Of a DNA stretch of 64,000 nucleotides, positions 55,653 through 64,000 are shown piece after piece (the stretch's first letter is position 1; each line of letters starts with the position of its first letter). This DNA comes from Desulfosporosinus sp. FKB. Its GTDB lineage: Bacteria > Bacillota > Desulfitobacteriia > Desulfitobacteriales > Desulfitobacteriaceae. The notes under the pieces were generated by a model. That model was not told where the DNA came from, did no database searches, and saw nothing but the letters and a program-made list of their open reading frames with translations. The stretch spans positions 62,001-126,000 of the forward strand of contig NZ_NADJ01000040.1 of the NCBI RefSeq assembly GCF_002196705.1. The letters run 5' to 3'. The position numbers and the translations under genes were made by a program.

Positions 55653-55738
55653 GGTTATTTGCATCCACTTTGGATTTTTTGAGTTAAGTTTGTACACGGC
55701 CCCCAGCTAAGATCGATGGTTCATTTAAATGTTTCATT

Positions 55739-55810
55739 CAATCGCAAGGCTCCTACTTCTTCAAGTGGGAGTGAAGCCCCGATGTTCAGCTTTATCTGAA
55801 CGAGTTCACT
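55739..55810 (+). repeat. Palindromic dispersed element, copy 5, overlapping the ftsZ stop
   Basis: This 72-base unit from CAATCG to GTTCACT contains both modules: a hairpin CTCCTACTT / AAGTGGGAG and the GAAGCCCCGATGTTCAGC ... CTGAACGAG stem. Its last bases AGTGAAC (minus) include the TGA stop codon of ftsZ at 55808-55806. Confidence 0.8.
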
Positions 55811-56870
55811 TTCGGCGCCGCAGAAACTCGGGAATATCAATATCCACTTCTTTTGTTACCGGTTTAATGATGGTAGTTTCCTGAGACTTACTTTGCGCTC
55901 CCGAAAGGCCTGCGTATTGCTGGTCAAAACCAGTGGCAATAACAGTAACCCTTAATTCCTCTTTAAGATTCTCATCGATTACAGCACCGAAGATAATGTT
56001 AGCCTCAGGATCTGCCGCTTCAGAAATAATTCCTGCCGCCTCATTGACTTCAAAGAGTGTTAAATTGATTCCACCGGTGATGTTAAGCAACACTCCCTTG
56101 GCACCTTCGATTGACGTTTCCAGCAAAGGACTGGAGATGGCTTTACGGGCCGCATCAACGGCTCGATTCTCGCCTGTAGCTTGTCCGATTCCCATTAAGG
56201 CAGAACCGGTATTGGACATAATAGTCTTCACATCTGCAAAGTCTAAATTGATCAGCCCAGGTACTGCTATTAAATCCGAAATCCCCTGTACCCCTTGGCG
56301 CAGAACATCATCGGCAATCCGAAATGCTTCATGGATCGTCGTGTGCTTGTCCACAACCTGGAGCAAACGGTCATTAGGTATTGTGATTAATGTATCTACT
56401 TTACTTTTAAGTTCAGCAATCCCCTTTTCGGCTTGCATAGCCCTTTTACGTCCTTCAAAAGTAAAGGGTCTGGTAACAACACCAACTGTGAGGGCTCCCA
56501 TCTCCTTTGCCACTTCAGCAACAATTGGTGCTCCTCCTGTGCCTGTACCGCCGCCCATGCCAGCTGTTACAAAAACCATATCCGCGCCCTTAAGAGCCTT
56601 AGCCAATTCTTCGCGGCTTTCTTCCGCCGCTTTAGCACCGATATCAGGATTTGCGCCTGCTCCAAGACCTTTAGTTAACTTTATCCCAATTTGCACTTTT
56701 TGGCTCGCATGTGAAAGCTGCAGAGCCTGTGAATCTGTATTAACAGTTATAAAATTTACACCTTGTAAACCAGCGGTAATCATACGATTCACCGCATTAT
56801 TTCCTCCGCCACCCACACCAATTACCCTTATTTCGGCTATTTGGTTTAAATCAGTTTCAAATTCTAGCAT
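55806..56870 (-). CDS. ftsZ: Cell division protein FtsZ
   Basis: This tubulin-like GTPase forms the Z ring. Its 354 residues include the GTP loop GGGTGTG at 106-112, the N-terminal [17 protein letters not shown], and a GTPase-activating [11 protein letters not shown] near 205. The C-terminal linker is very short (about 20 residues) and leads to the conserved peptide DIPEFLRRR that binds SepF or FtsA. The stop codon lies inside a palindromic repeat. It is separated from sbp by 246 bases with an extended -10 and with no ftsA. Confidence 0.97.
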   Translation of the reverse strand: MLEFETDLNQIAEIRVIGVGGGGNNAVNRMITAGLQGVNFITVNTDSQALQLSHASQKVQIGIKLTKGLGAGANPDIGAKAAEESREELAKALKGADMVFVTAGMGGGTGTGGAPIVAEVAKEMGALTVGVVTRPFTFEGRKRAMQAEKGIAELKSKVDTLITIPNDRLLQVVDKHTTIHEAFRIADDVLRQGVQGISDLIAVPGLINLDFADVKTIMSNTGSALMGIGQATGENRAVDAARKAISSPLLETSIEGAKGVLLNITGGINLTLFEVNEAAGIISEAADPEANIIFGAVIDENLKEELRVTVIATGFDQQYAGLSGAQSKSQETTIIKPVTKEVDIDIPEFLRRRK

Positions 56871-56923
56871 CTAGGTTTAACCCCCTCGCTTATTCTGACC
56901 GAACACAAAGAAAAATGAACCAT

Positions 56924-56932
56924 GTTATAACA
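56924..56932 (-). promoter_or_regulatory. Candidate extended -10 promoter of ftsZ
   Basis: A minus-strand TGTTATAAC (TGn plus TATAAC) lies about 55 bases before ftsZ; a TTGACT lies 23 bases upstream, too far for a normal -35. Confidence 0.4.
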
Positions 56933-57116
56933 ATTCTCTCTAAAAGCACCTTAGTCAATAGGTTATAATTCCTAACAAACTGCCGGTGCGAAAACTTAAA
57001 ATCTCTTGCTCAACATTTTAATACATATGACCTTACAAATTCTATATGTACAGGCGTTATCCCTTTTTTTTATAATAAAAACTTTCAGCAAAATGAATAA
57101 CTCATGCCCGGTATTG

Positions 57117-57446
57117 CTACTTTTTTAATAGGTGACGCCGAATACTTCCAAGGTTATTGAACAAGCGCACACCAAAGGCTACAATTGCCGCTAAATAAAG
57201 ATCAACCCCAATTCGATCTCCGACGTAGGCTAAAGCTGCTGCTAAAAGCATGTTGCTGAAAAACCCGCTTAGAAATACGGTACTGTCGAAATGGTCCTCC
57301 TGAGCTGAACGAATGCCTCCTAAAACGGAATCCAAAGCAGCTAAAATTCCTACAGAAAAGTATTTAGCGTATTCTATCGGGACAGAAAAAGGGCTGACAT
57401 ACCCAATAGCTAACCCTAGCACTAAGCCTAAAAGCGGTAACCACAT
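57117..57446 (-). CDS. sbp: Small basic protein Sbp (DUF1290)
   Basis: This 109-residue membrane protein has three hydrophobic segments. The family signature GILAALDSVLGGIRSAQEDHF lies near residues 33-53, with a basic end RRHLLKK. The gene is conserved before ftsA-ftsZ in Bacillus and many Firmicutes; its function is unknown. It lies 20 bases after ftsQ. Confidence 0.9.
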   Translation of the reverse strand: MWLPLLGLVLGLAIGYVSPFSVPIEYAKYFSVGILAALDSVLGGIRSAQEDHFDSTVFLSGFFSNMLLAAALAYVGDRIGVDLYLAAIVAFGVRLFNNLGSIRRHLLKK

Positions 57447-57466
57447 TTATAAGATCCTCCCCCGAC

Positions 57467-58192
57467 TTAGCGGCCAATAACCGGTTTTGCCGCTGTAAAA
57501 TCAATATAGCGTACCCCTTGTTGGAATGATTTATACTCTTTATCATTAATTAATTGCCAAAGAGCATTTAATTTATCCTTCCATTCTTTTGCTTGTCCAA
57601 GCCGAACCTCAACACCACTTGTTAAGAACAACGTCATTTGCTGGACTGAGTTAACATTAAGTTCTCCAATCTGCCCCAATAGTTCCTTAGGAGCTTGTCC
57701 TAATAAACTAAGAGCCGCAGTTAGAGAAGGATTACTTAAATTCTGACCCGGCCCGATAGTATCCGAGACTTTAACTCCCGTTATGACCGGATGATCTGTT
57801 TTAGGCCAACTCTCTAACCGCCGTAAAAAAGTTCCCTGGGCATCTACCTCCAATACTCCTTTTGGAACAACGACCAATGCTACAGGCGTCCGTTCAGTAA
57901 TCTGGATCACTAAAGTGTGAGGCAGCACCCTCGTAAAGGTTACGTTTTGGACGAGAGGATGCAGAAAAATCTTATTCTTGAGGTCTTCTTGATCGAAGAG
58001 TAACAGATTCTGTCCTTGAACTCCATTGGCTAATTTTAGGATCTCATTTTCCGGAATAATACTTAGGCCTTGAACCTTAATAGTTCGTACGACAAACGCA
58101 CTGGAGCGAAAGAATAAGGCCAAACCCAGTGCGAGTAATATAGTCAATGCCGTCAGATAGAGGAAGGTTGTATTTGTTTTCTTGGAAGTCAT
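57467..58192 (-). CDS. ftsQ: Cell division protein FtsQ/DivIB
   Basis: This single-pass division protein of 241 residues has a membrane helix at about 10-30, a POTRA domain (VRTIKVQGLSIIPENEILKLA near 40) and an FtsQ beta domain after it. The AAGGAGG site fixes the ATG at 58192; the open frame to 58270 is not needed. It belongs to the divisome with FtsL/FtsB, not present here. Confidence 0.92.
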   Translation of the reverse strand: MTSKKTNTTFLYLTALTILLALGLALFFRSSAFVVRTIKVQGLSIIPENEILKLANGVQGQNLLLFDQEDLKNKIFLHPLVQNVTFTRVLPHTLVIQITERTPVALVVVPKGVLEVDAQGTFLRRLESWPKTDHPVITGVKVSDTIGPGQNLSNPSLTAALSLLGQAPKELLGQIGELNVNSVQQMTLFLTSGVEVRLGQAKEWKDKLNALWQLINDKEYKSFQQGVRYIDFTAAKPVIGR

Positions 58193-58302
58193 GGTGATTC
58201 CTCCTTGTTCCAAGTATAACGAATACAAACCTATTCTGTCATGCCCTTTGAAAAATTTTTTTCCCAACAAAATATTACAGATTCCTCATTAGTGAAGGAA
58301 TT

Positions 58303-59568
58303 TTAACTTTTAGGCGCGACCCTCAGCAATTTGGCTCCTATATGACGGTATTTTTCTTCTAAATTTTCATAGCCACGATCGATATAATCGACTCTTTCCA
58401 AGACCGTCGCTTCATCAGCAGCTAAAGCGGCCAGAAAAAGAGCTGCCCCGGCCCTTAGATCTGTGGCCTCTACGAAGGCTCCCTCCAAAGTTTCAGCTCC
58501 GCGAATAATGGCAGTTCTGCCTTCAACCTTAATTTGAGCGCCCATCCGACACAACTCATCGACATGCTGAAAACGGTTTTCAAAAATCGTTTCAGTGATA
58601 ACGCTGGTCCCCTCCGCGCAGGCCAACATAGCCATAAACTGCGGCTGCATATCGGTCGGAAATCCGGGGTATGGCATTGTTTTAAGATCGATGCTATGAA
58701 TTTTGCCTTTCCGCACAACCCGAACTGCATCATCGAGGAGCGTGATCTTAGCCCCTGCCTGTCGTAATTTAGCAATAACAGGCTCTAGATGTTCCGGGAC
58801 AACATTCTCGATCGTTAAATCTCCCCCAGTCATGACGGCTGCAATCATATGCGTTCCAGCCTCAATTCGATCCGGGATCACTGTGTGCTCAGCCGGTTTA
58901 AGGAAGTCTGCCCCGTCAATTCTCAGGACATCCATTCCCGCCCCACGCACTTTGGCTCCCATTTTATTGAGGAAGTTTTGCAGATCAACAATTTCCGGTT
59001 CACGAGCCGCATTTCGGATCACCGTAGTTCCCTTTGCTAGAACTGCTGCCATCATGATGTTTTCGGTAGCCCCTACGCTCGGTACATCAAGATAAACTTC
59101 CGCCCCCTCTAAGCGATCTGCCCAAGCTTCTATATAACCATGTCTTTCTTTAATTTTCACTCCAAGCTGCTGCAGCCCTTTAATATGTTGATCCATCGGC
59201 CGAGATCCTATAGCACACCCGCCGGGCCTTGAAATTTTCACCCGTCCGTAGCGTGCCAATAAAGGCCCTAAAATTAAATTAGAGGCACGCATTTTCCGCA
59301 TCAGCTCTTCATCAACATCACAAAATTCCAAGGCTGCTGCATTGATGGTTAACCCTTCATTTTGACGTTGTACTTTGCAGCCCAAGTGTTCCAGAACCTC
59401 AATCATATGTCTGATATCTGCCAAGGCCGGGATTTCTAACAATGTGGAGGTTCCTTCGGCAAGCAGAGTTGCGGCTAGTAAAGGAAGGGAAGAGTTTTTG
59501 GCCCCACTGACACGAATTGTTCCCTCTAACCTTTGTTTTCCCGTAATGACATAGCGATCCATAGCCAT
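58303..59568 (-). CDS. murA: UDP-N-acetylglucosamine 1-carboxyvinyltransferase
   Basis: MurA adds enolpyruvate to UDP-GlcNAc, the first committed step of peptidoglycan synthesis. Its 421 residues include the catalytic Cys118 in [12 protein letters not shown] (target of fosfomycin in the family) and an N-terminal [20 protein letters not shown] signature. GGAGGAG with 7-base spacing sets ATG 59568; the frame extension upstream codes the ribosome site itself. Confidence 0.97.
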   Translation of the reverse strand: MAMDRYVITGKQRLEGTIRVSGAKNSSLPLLAATLLAEGTSTLLEIPALADIRHMIEVLEHLGCKVQRQNEGLTINAAALEFCDVDEELMRKMRASNLILGPLLARYGRVKISRPGGCAIGSRPMDQHIKGLQQLGVKIKERHGYIEAWADRLEGAEVYLDVPSVGATENIMMAAVLAKGTTVIRNAAREPEIVDLQNFLNKMGAKVRGAGMDVLRIDGADFLKPAEHTVIPDRIEAGTHMIAAVMTGGDLTIENVVPEHLEPVIAKLRQAGAKITLLDDAVRVVRKGKIHSIDLKTMPYPGFPTDMQPQFMAMLACAEGTSVITETIFENRFQHVDELCRMGAQIKVEGRTAIIRGAETLEGAFVEATDLRAGAALFLAALAADEATVLERVDYIDRGYENLEEKYRHIGAKLLRVAPKS

Positions 59569-59611
59569 AGTTTTTCTCCTCCTTGGTGTCACTACTTTAC
59601 TGATAAACCTT

Positions 59612-60490
59612 TTATTTCCCCAAAAATTTTATTTCTGTCTGCAAAGCAATCCCATATTTATGTTGAATATCCTCCTGAATCTCCCCGATCAGAGCAAGGA
59701 CATCGTAGGCCTTAGCACCACCCGTATTAACAATAAAATTAGCATGTTTCGTTGAAACCAGAGCACCTCCGACGCTCTTTCCTTTCCAACCGGCAGTTTC
59801 AATCAAACGCCCTGCAGAATCACCGGGTGGATTTCGAAAGATGCTCCCGGCATTAGGAACCTCAAGGGGCTGATTAATAGCTCTCTGTCTTAAATTTTCT
59901 TGCATACTGTGAAGAATGGTCTCCTTGTTCCCCGGCGAAAATTTAAGGGTAGCTTCCATAATCCAAGCCTCTCCGCTCAAAGAGCAATATCGATAACCGA
60001 ACAGTATTTCCTCTCTCTTAAGCCTTCGCCAAGATCCCTCTGTTGTGAGTATCAATACACTCTCGATTTGCGAAGCCATTTCTCCACCGTGCGCACCGGC
60101 ATTCATGATCACCGCTCCCCCAACAGAGCCGGGAATCCCACGTGCAAATTCCAAGCCGCTCCATCCACGCTCTCCGGTTTCCTGAGCTAAGCGTGCCAAA
60201 GGGTACCCTGCTTGAACTCGAACTGAATAATCATCCCAGTGAATAGAACGCAGTGACGTGGTTACCAGCGTAATTCCCGGAAGTCCTTGATCAGAAATTA
60301 AAAGATTAGAACCCCGCCCGATCAGCCAAAGGGGAACTTTGGCCGCCATAGCCCGTTCTATGACCTCTTTAAGATCGTCTGTCGTTTGCGGCCAATAAGC
60401 GAACTCAGCAGGTCCGCCGATTTTCCATGTCGTTAAATCCTTCAGCGGATAATTCCTCTCCACACGTCCGGGCATTCCATCCAAAACCAT
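59612..60490 (-). CDS. murB: UDP-N-acetylenolpyruvoylglucosamine reductase
   Basis: This FAD enzyme reduces the enolpyruvyl group to make UDP-MurNAc. Its 292 residues include YPLKDLTTWKIGGPAEF at the start, IGRGSNLLISDQGLPG near 55, GIPGSVGGAVIMNAGAHGGE near 115 (FAD/substrate) and PNAGSIFRNPPGDSAGRLIE near 225. Type II by the short form. Three near starts exist (60496, 60490, 60475); GAGGTGG is best spaced for 60490. All overlap the preceding murC-like gene by 70 bases or more. Confidence 0.95.
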   Translation of the reverse strand: MVLDGMPGRVERNYPLKDLTTWKIGGPAEFAYWPQTTDDLKEVIERAMAAKVPLWLIGRGSNLLISDQGLPGITLVTTSLRSIHWDDYSVRVQAGYPLARLAQETGERGWSGLEFARGIPGSVGGAVIMNAGAHGGEMASQIESVLILTTEGSWRRLKREEILFGYRYCSLSGEAWIMEATLKFSPGNKETILHSMQENLRQRAINQPLEVPNAGSIFRNPPGDSAGRLIETAGWKGKSVGGALVSTKHANFIVNTGGAKAYDVLALIGEIQEDIQHKYGIALQTEIKFLGK

Positions 60491-61253
60491 TACCATTCCA
60501 CCTCAAATTATCCGTCATTATGTTATCTGTCCAAGCAGACTTAAGGGCTAATGTTATGTCAAACCAAGAAACTCCCAAGTTCAGGCACATTGCTATTGAC
60601 GCCGCTGCGGAGGGTTCCTCTGCAGGATTGGGACGCCTGGGCAAATGCCCTACATAAGTCTCACCCTCTCCCCTATAAAAGTCAATCCCCATTTCGTTTC
60701 GTTTCCATAGGACTTCTGGACCAGAGTCGGCCACGCTTCTTCCCAGGGTCTCTTTTCCCGTCAGCATCAATAACCAAGACTTTGGCAGAACCCAGATGAA
60801 ACCGGGCCTTTCCTCACATTTCCAAGTTCCATCCTTAGTCTGCCAAAGGATAGAAGGTTCAAAACCTGCTTCCTTCAAGATATGTCCAGCCAAGGGGTAA
60901 CCTTCTGCCAAAACTTCCTGCTCAGAAAACGGTATAACGATTTCGTCTTCAAAAAAATTATGTAAATATACATTAATAGATTGGACCGGCAGGCTGTACT
61001 CCAAAATCTGCTGAGGCCGCCAATCATCGTCAAGACCTGGCCAAACAACGCCTTCGGTAAAAGGGCCTGTTTCATTGGCGCCGCAGGCAAATGGTTTTTC
61101 CAGCCAATCCTGGAACGAGACAGGGCTTAATTCTGTTGCTGCAGGATCAATTTCGTGAAAATCGAGATTGATCTCCTTAAAGAAAGCTCGAGCCCCATCA
61201 ATTCCCGGAGCTCCGGAAGGAGCAATTAAAAGCAATCTTCTTCTCGGCCACAC
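60405..61253 (-). CDS. MurC-like protein lacking the ATP-binding loop
   Basis: This roughly 282-residue protein lies exactly where murC usually sits. The N-terminus (LLLIAPSGAPGIDGARAFF) resembles a MurC Rossmann start. YPLAGHILKEAGFEPSILW (about 122-140) looks like the MurC segment that follows GTHGKTTT, and AASIAMCLNLGVSWFDITLALK (split, about 220-241) like the central-domain end. But no GTHGKT-type loop, no EADESD, no DHLD and no C-terminal ligase domain can be found. It may be a degenerate paralog or a regulatory pseudoenzyme. The GTG at 61253 has AGGAG with 6-base spacing. This is judged by eye; a profile search is needed. Confidence 0.6.
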   Translation of the reverse strand: MWPRRRLLLIAPSGAPGIDGARAFFKEINLDFHEIDPAATELSPVSFQDWLEKPFACGANETGPFTEGVVWPGLDDDWRPQQILEYSLPVQSINVYLHNFFEDEIVIPFSEQEVLAEGYPLAGHILKEAGFEPSILWQTKDGTWKCEERPGFIWVLPKSWLLMLTGKETLGRSVADSGPEVLWKRNEMGIDFYRGEGETYVGHLPRRPNPAEEPSAAASIAMCLNLGVSWFDITLALKSAWTDNIMTDNLRWNGNGFGWNARTCGEELSAEGFNDMENRRTC

Positions 61254-61353
61254 ACGCCTCACTCCTCTTCTTTGTTACTGCCATATCCTATGCATTGAGG
61301 CCAGAAGGTGTGAGCAAAGGAGAAGTCGGTTATTCATGTTCGAGACATAAGGA

Positions 61354-62463
61354 CTAGTGCCATGCCGTCTCTAAACAAAGATCCACAATTTTATTTAACG
61401 CTTGTGGTTTAGCCATGACACGAGATGCGCTGCCCATTTCTTTCAACCGAGAGGGGGAAGAAATTAATTCCTCAACATCCTTCCATAACTTTTCCCCAGT
61501 TAATTCACGGTCTAAGATCATTCGGGCAGCGCCGGAATTCACCATAGCTTGGGCATTATATTCCTGATGATTCTCAGCAGCGAATGGATAGGGTACCAAA
61601 ATACCGGGAACGCCGGCAACTTGTATTTCAGCTAAAGATGCGGCTCCGGCACGGCCTATAAAGAGGTCAGAACAGGCCAAGGCTTCAGGCATATCTTTTA
61701 AATACTCAAGGATACGCCATCGGGGACTTTTCCAGGGGATCCCTTGGGCATCCAACCCCTCAATGGTCTCCTGATACGTAACATTCCCGGTAGCCCAAAT
61801 CACCTGTAGCTCCGGATGTTGAAGCAGATGTTCCAGGACCACGGTCATAGCCCGATTCAGAGTTCTGGCACCGCGGCTTCCGCCTGTAACCAGGACAGTT
61901 AACTGATCCGGCCGCAATCCTAAATGCTTAGCACCAATGCTGCGAGTCACCCGGCCAATGTCCGGACGGACCGGCAAACCAACTAATTCCAACTTTTTTT
62001 GGGCTCCAAAACGAGCCATGCTTTCCGGAAACGTAACCATCACCCGCTTTACAACCCTGGCCAGGAGACGATTGGTAATACCCGGTAAAGCGTTTTGCTC
62101 ATGAAGCATAGTTGGAACATGAAACAGGGCTGCCGTAAGCACAACAGGCCCGGATACATATCCACCCGTTCCAACAACTAAGTCAGGATGAAATTTACGC
62201 AATAATTCCTTGGTCTGCCAAAGAGCTTTTGTACTTTCCCCCATGACCTTAATCGTATCCAAGCTCAGCTTCCGCGGGAGACCTTTACCGGAAATTCCGG
62301 CGAACTCTATGCCGGCCTCTGGTACCAAGCGAGCTTCCATTCCCTCTCGAGTTCCTACATAAAGGATCTTAGTTCCGGAATCCCTTGCCAATAATCCCTT
62401 AGCAATAGCCAAAGCAGGATAAATATGACCGCCTGTTCCTCCGCCTGTCAGCATTACACGCAC
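61354..62463 (-). CDS. murG: UDP-N-acetylglucosamine-N-acetylmuramyl-(pentapeptide) pyrophosphoryl-undecaprenol transferase
   Basis: MurG adds GlcNAc to lipid I to form lipid II at the cytoplasmic face of the membrane. Its 369 residues start MRVMLTGGGTGGHIYPALAIAKGL with the first glycine loop. GTGGYVSGPV lies near 97, VTGGSRGARTLNRAM near 190, and the UDP-GlcNAc region GRAGAASLAEIQVAGVPG near 270. It lies 17 bases after ftsW. Confidence 0.97.
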   Translation of the reverse strand: MRVMLTGGGTGGHIYPALAIAKGLLARDSGTKILYVGTREGMEARLVPEAGIEFAGISGKGLPRKLSLDTIKVMGESTKALWQTKELLRKFHPDLVVGTGGYVSGPVVLTAALFHVPTMLHEQNALPGITNRLLARVVKRVMVTFPESMARFGAQKKLELVGLPVRPDIGRVTRSIGAKHLGLRPDQLTVLVTGGSRGARTLNRAMTVVLEHLLQHPELQVIWATGNVTYQETIEGLDAQGIPWKSPRWRILEYLKDMPEALACSDLFIGRAGAASLAEIQVAGVPGILVPYPFAAENHQEYNAQAMVNSGAARMILDRELTGEKLWKDVEELISSPSRLKEMGSASRVMAKPQALNKIVDLCLETAWH

Positions 62464-62480
62464 CGATCTATACCCCTTCC

Positions 62481-63575
62481 TTACCTAATTTCCCGGGAAA
62501 TCCGAAGCAAGACTCCGACACCCAGCATTGTAAAAACCAAGGAGGTTCCTCCATAACTGATAAAGGGCAGCGTTATCCCTGTTACAGGCAATACGCCGCT
62601 TACAACCCCCATATTGATCATGGCTTGAATGGATATCATAGCCGTTAGACCCACTGCCAACAAACCGGAAAAAACATCTTCTGATCTCATGGCCACGCGA
62701 AATCCTCTCCAAGCGAACAGGAAAAACAACATGACTACTAATGTAGCCCCAACGAAACCAAGTTCCTCTCCAATCATAGCAAAAATAAAATCCGTATGAT
62801 TCTCAGGCAAATAGAGAAACTTTTGCCGGCTTTGCCCTAATCCCAAACCAAATAGCCCTCCCGGCCCTAAGGCTAACAGGGCCTGAATCGTTTGATATCC
62901 GTTGCCGAGAGGATCTGCCCAGGGATCAAGGAAGGCAAAAATCCGCCGCATTCTGTAGGGTGCAGCAGCAATTGCCGCTACGACCAAACCTAATCCACTT
63001 CCGCCCAATCCCAAAATATGTGAAGTTTTTGCTCCAGCAGCAATCAACATAAAAAAGGTTGTCGCTGCAATTACTAAGGTTGTTCCGAGATCCGGCTGGA
63101 GCATAATTAGCCCTGCAATTAACCCCATCAGACCAAGAACGGGCAAAACTCCTCTGCGAAAGGATTGAATCTTATGAGGGTTTAAGGCCAGAAGATGCGC
63201 CATCACTAAAACCATGGAAAGTTTGATTACTTCGGAAGGTTGTATAGATAAAGGACCAAGGCCGATCCAACGATCGGCACCATTTACTCGCCGACCAAGT
63301 CCAGGCACTTTAACTGCCACTAACAGGACAATAGCAATGTATAGGGCTGGTTTCGCGAATCGGCGCAGCATTTGTAAATCAACCCTATAACTCACAAACA
63401 TAGCCAAGAGTCCCAAAGACACCCAAATCGATTCAGCCTTGAGAAAATGATAGGGATCGTCAAACTGAATGTATCCTCGCACTGCGCTCGAGCTATAGAC
63501 CATAATAAAGCCTATCCCCAGTAAGGCAATAATCGCGCCCAACAAAACCAAATCCGGTCGGTGATACCTTCGCAC
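62481..63575 (-). CDS. ftsW: Lipid II polymerase FtsW/SpoVE family
   Basis: This SEDS-family membrane glycosyltransferase polymerises lipid II. Its 364 residues have about ten hydrophobic segments. Signature parts are VNGADRWIGLGPLSIQPSEVIKL near 97 and NHTDFIFAMIGEELGF near 262, with GLTAMISIQAMINMGVVSGVLPVTGITLPFISYGG (quoted in part) near the end. Position between murD and murG fits either FtsW or the spore-cortex paralog SpoVE; the sequence alone does not decide. Confidence 0.94.
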   Translation of the reverse strand: MRRYHRPDLVLLGAIIALLGIGFIMVYSSSAVRGYIQFDDPYHFLKAESIWVSLGLLAMFVSYRVDLQMLRRFAKPALYIAIVLLVAVKVPGLGRRVNGADRWIGLGPLSIQPSEVIKLSMVLVMAHLLALNPHKIQSFRRGVLPVLGLMGLIAGLIMLQPDLGTTLVIAATTFFMLIAAGAKTSHILGLGGSGLGLVVAAIAAAPYRMRRIFAFLDPWADPLGNGYQTIQALLALGPGGLFGLGLGQSRQKFLYLPENHTDFIFAMIGEELGFVGATLVVMLFFLFAWRGFRVAMRSEDVFSGLLAVGLTAMISIQAMINMGVVSGVLPVTGITLPFISYGGTSLVFTMLGVGVLLRISREIR

Positions 63576-63589
63576 ATAGAGTTCCCCCT

Positions 63590-64000
63590 TTATTGTTCAA
63601 TGGGTTCCCTATAATGCCTACGCACTAACTCCTTAAACAATTCCCCTCTTTCCTCATAACTTTTAAACATATCCCAACTTGTACAAGCAGGAGACAGGAG
63701 AACAACATCACCAGGTCTTGCCTCAGCAATTGCTTTCTCAACACCGTCAGCAAAACTCGAAGCCCGAACAATTCTCTCAACGCCTTCATCGTTTGCCGCC
63801 TGTTCCATCTCATCCGCCGCCATTCCCAACAAAACCAGACTTTTAACCCTCTCTTTAACAAGTTTCATAAAATCATGAAAATCAAGCCCTTTATTTTTGC
63901 CCCCAGCAATTAGGACTAAGGGTTCTTCAAAAGCCAACAAAGCTTTGGCAGCCGCATCCGTGTTGGTTCCCTTGGAATCGTTCACGAAAAGAATATCGTC
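63590..64000 (-). CDS. murD: UDP-N-acetylmuramoylalanine-D-glutamate ligase, C-terminal part
   Basis: The gene runs off the right edge, so only the last 136 codons are seen. They contain FVNDSKGTNTDAA near the edge, LIAGGKNKGLDFHDF, and VVLLSPACTSWDMFKSYEERGE-type residues (SPACTSWDMF), all MurD hallmarks of the Mur ligase C-terminal domain. It adds D-glutamate to UDP-MurNAc-L-alanine. The stop at 63590 is 14 bases before ftsW. Confidence 0.95.
   Translation of the reverse strand, partial: DDILFVNDSKGTNTDAAAKALLAFEEPLVLIAGGKNKGLDFHDFMKLVKERVKSLVLLGMAADEMEQAANDEGVERIVRASSFADGVEKAIAEARPGDVVLLSPACTSWDMFKSYEERGELFKELVRRHYREPIEQ

Noticed and set aside
55480-55668. A 62-codon minus-strand frame between the chemoreceptor and ftsZ
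   Set aside because: It spans the hairpin at 55610-55652, has no ribosome site and no recognisable features.
55933-56874. A 313-codon plus-strand frame fully antisense to ftsZ
   Set aside because: It mirrors the ftsZ codons, is Ser/Pro/Ala-rich with no motif, and has no ribosome site; it is a shadow frame.

Overview
The window looks like chromosome of an anaerobic, endospore-forming member of the Firmicutes, closest in flavour to Desulfosporosinus/Desulfitobacterium-type Peptococcaceae. This is inferred from the sporulation locus spoIIGA-sigE-sigG, the rubredoxin-first rubrerythrin, phenylacetate-CoA ligase paired with an ACT protein, the PyrD/PyrK form of dihydroorotate dehydrogenase, and the two-protein radical SAM lipoyl synthase. 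No rRNA, tRNA, CRISPR, phage or transposase gene was seen. About nine tenths of the genes lie on the minus strand, so most operons read right to left.

Left part (1-20 kb): the end of a permease, a rubrerythrin and a DUF1540 protein on plus; then paaK-ACT and the operon yicC-remA-gmk-rpoZ-coaBC-metK; dapF; a calcium-type P-ATPase; plus-strand rqcH (ribosome-associated quality control); mnmM (tRNA wobble-uridine methyltransferase); a DUF2225 protein; a stand-alone SpoVD-like penicillin-binding protein; an amidase; a phosphodiesterase-family enzyme; a 39-residue membrane peptide behind an OmpR-type operator; and a YihY membrane protein.

Middle (20-43 kb): the whole UMP pathway in one run, pyrR-pyrB-pyrC-carA-carB-pyrK-pyrD-pyrF-pyrE, with PyrR-type attenuators in front of pyrR and pyrB; upstream rluD, lspA and a DksA/TraR-type zinc-finger protein; pduL; and a glycine block, tandem glycine riboswitch-gcvT-gcvH-gcvPA-gcvPB, followed by lipS1-lipS2-lipM, which would build the lipoyl group that GcvH needs.

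Right part (43-64 kb): a hypothetical gene, then divIVA-ylmH-yggT-sepF-yggS-HlyD-like; phoR-phoP-pgeF; ylmC; sigG, sigE, spoIIGA; a soluble chemoreceptor with a zinc-binding CZB tail; and the division and cell-wall cluster ftsZ-sbp-ftsQ-murA-murB-[murC-like]-murG-ftsW-murD (murD runs off the edge). The murC slot holds a short MurC-like protein without an ATP-binding loop, and ftsA is absent between sbp and ftsZ.

The most unusual non-coding signal is a family of palindromic elements with shared ends (CAATCGTAAGAC ... GTTCACT) in at least five intergenic places. They look like non-autonomous relics of an IS200/IS605-type element. One sits in the 5' leader of rqcH, one separates lspA from rluD, and one supplies the stop codon of ftsZ.
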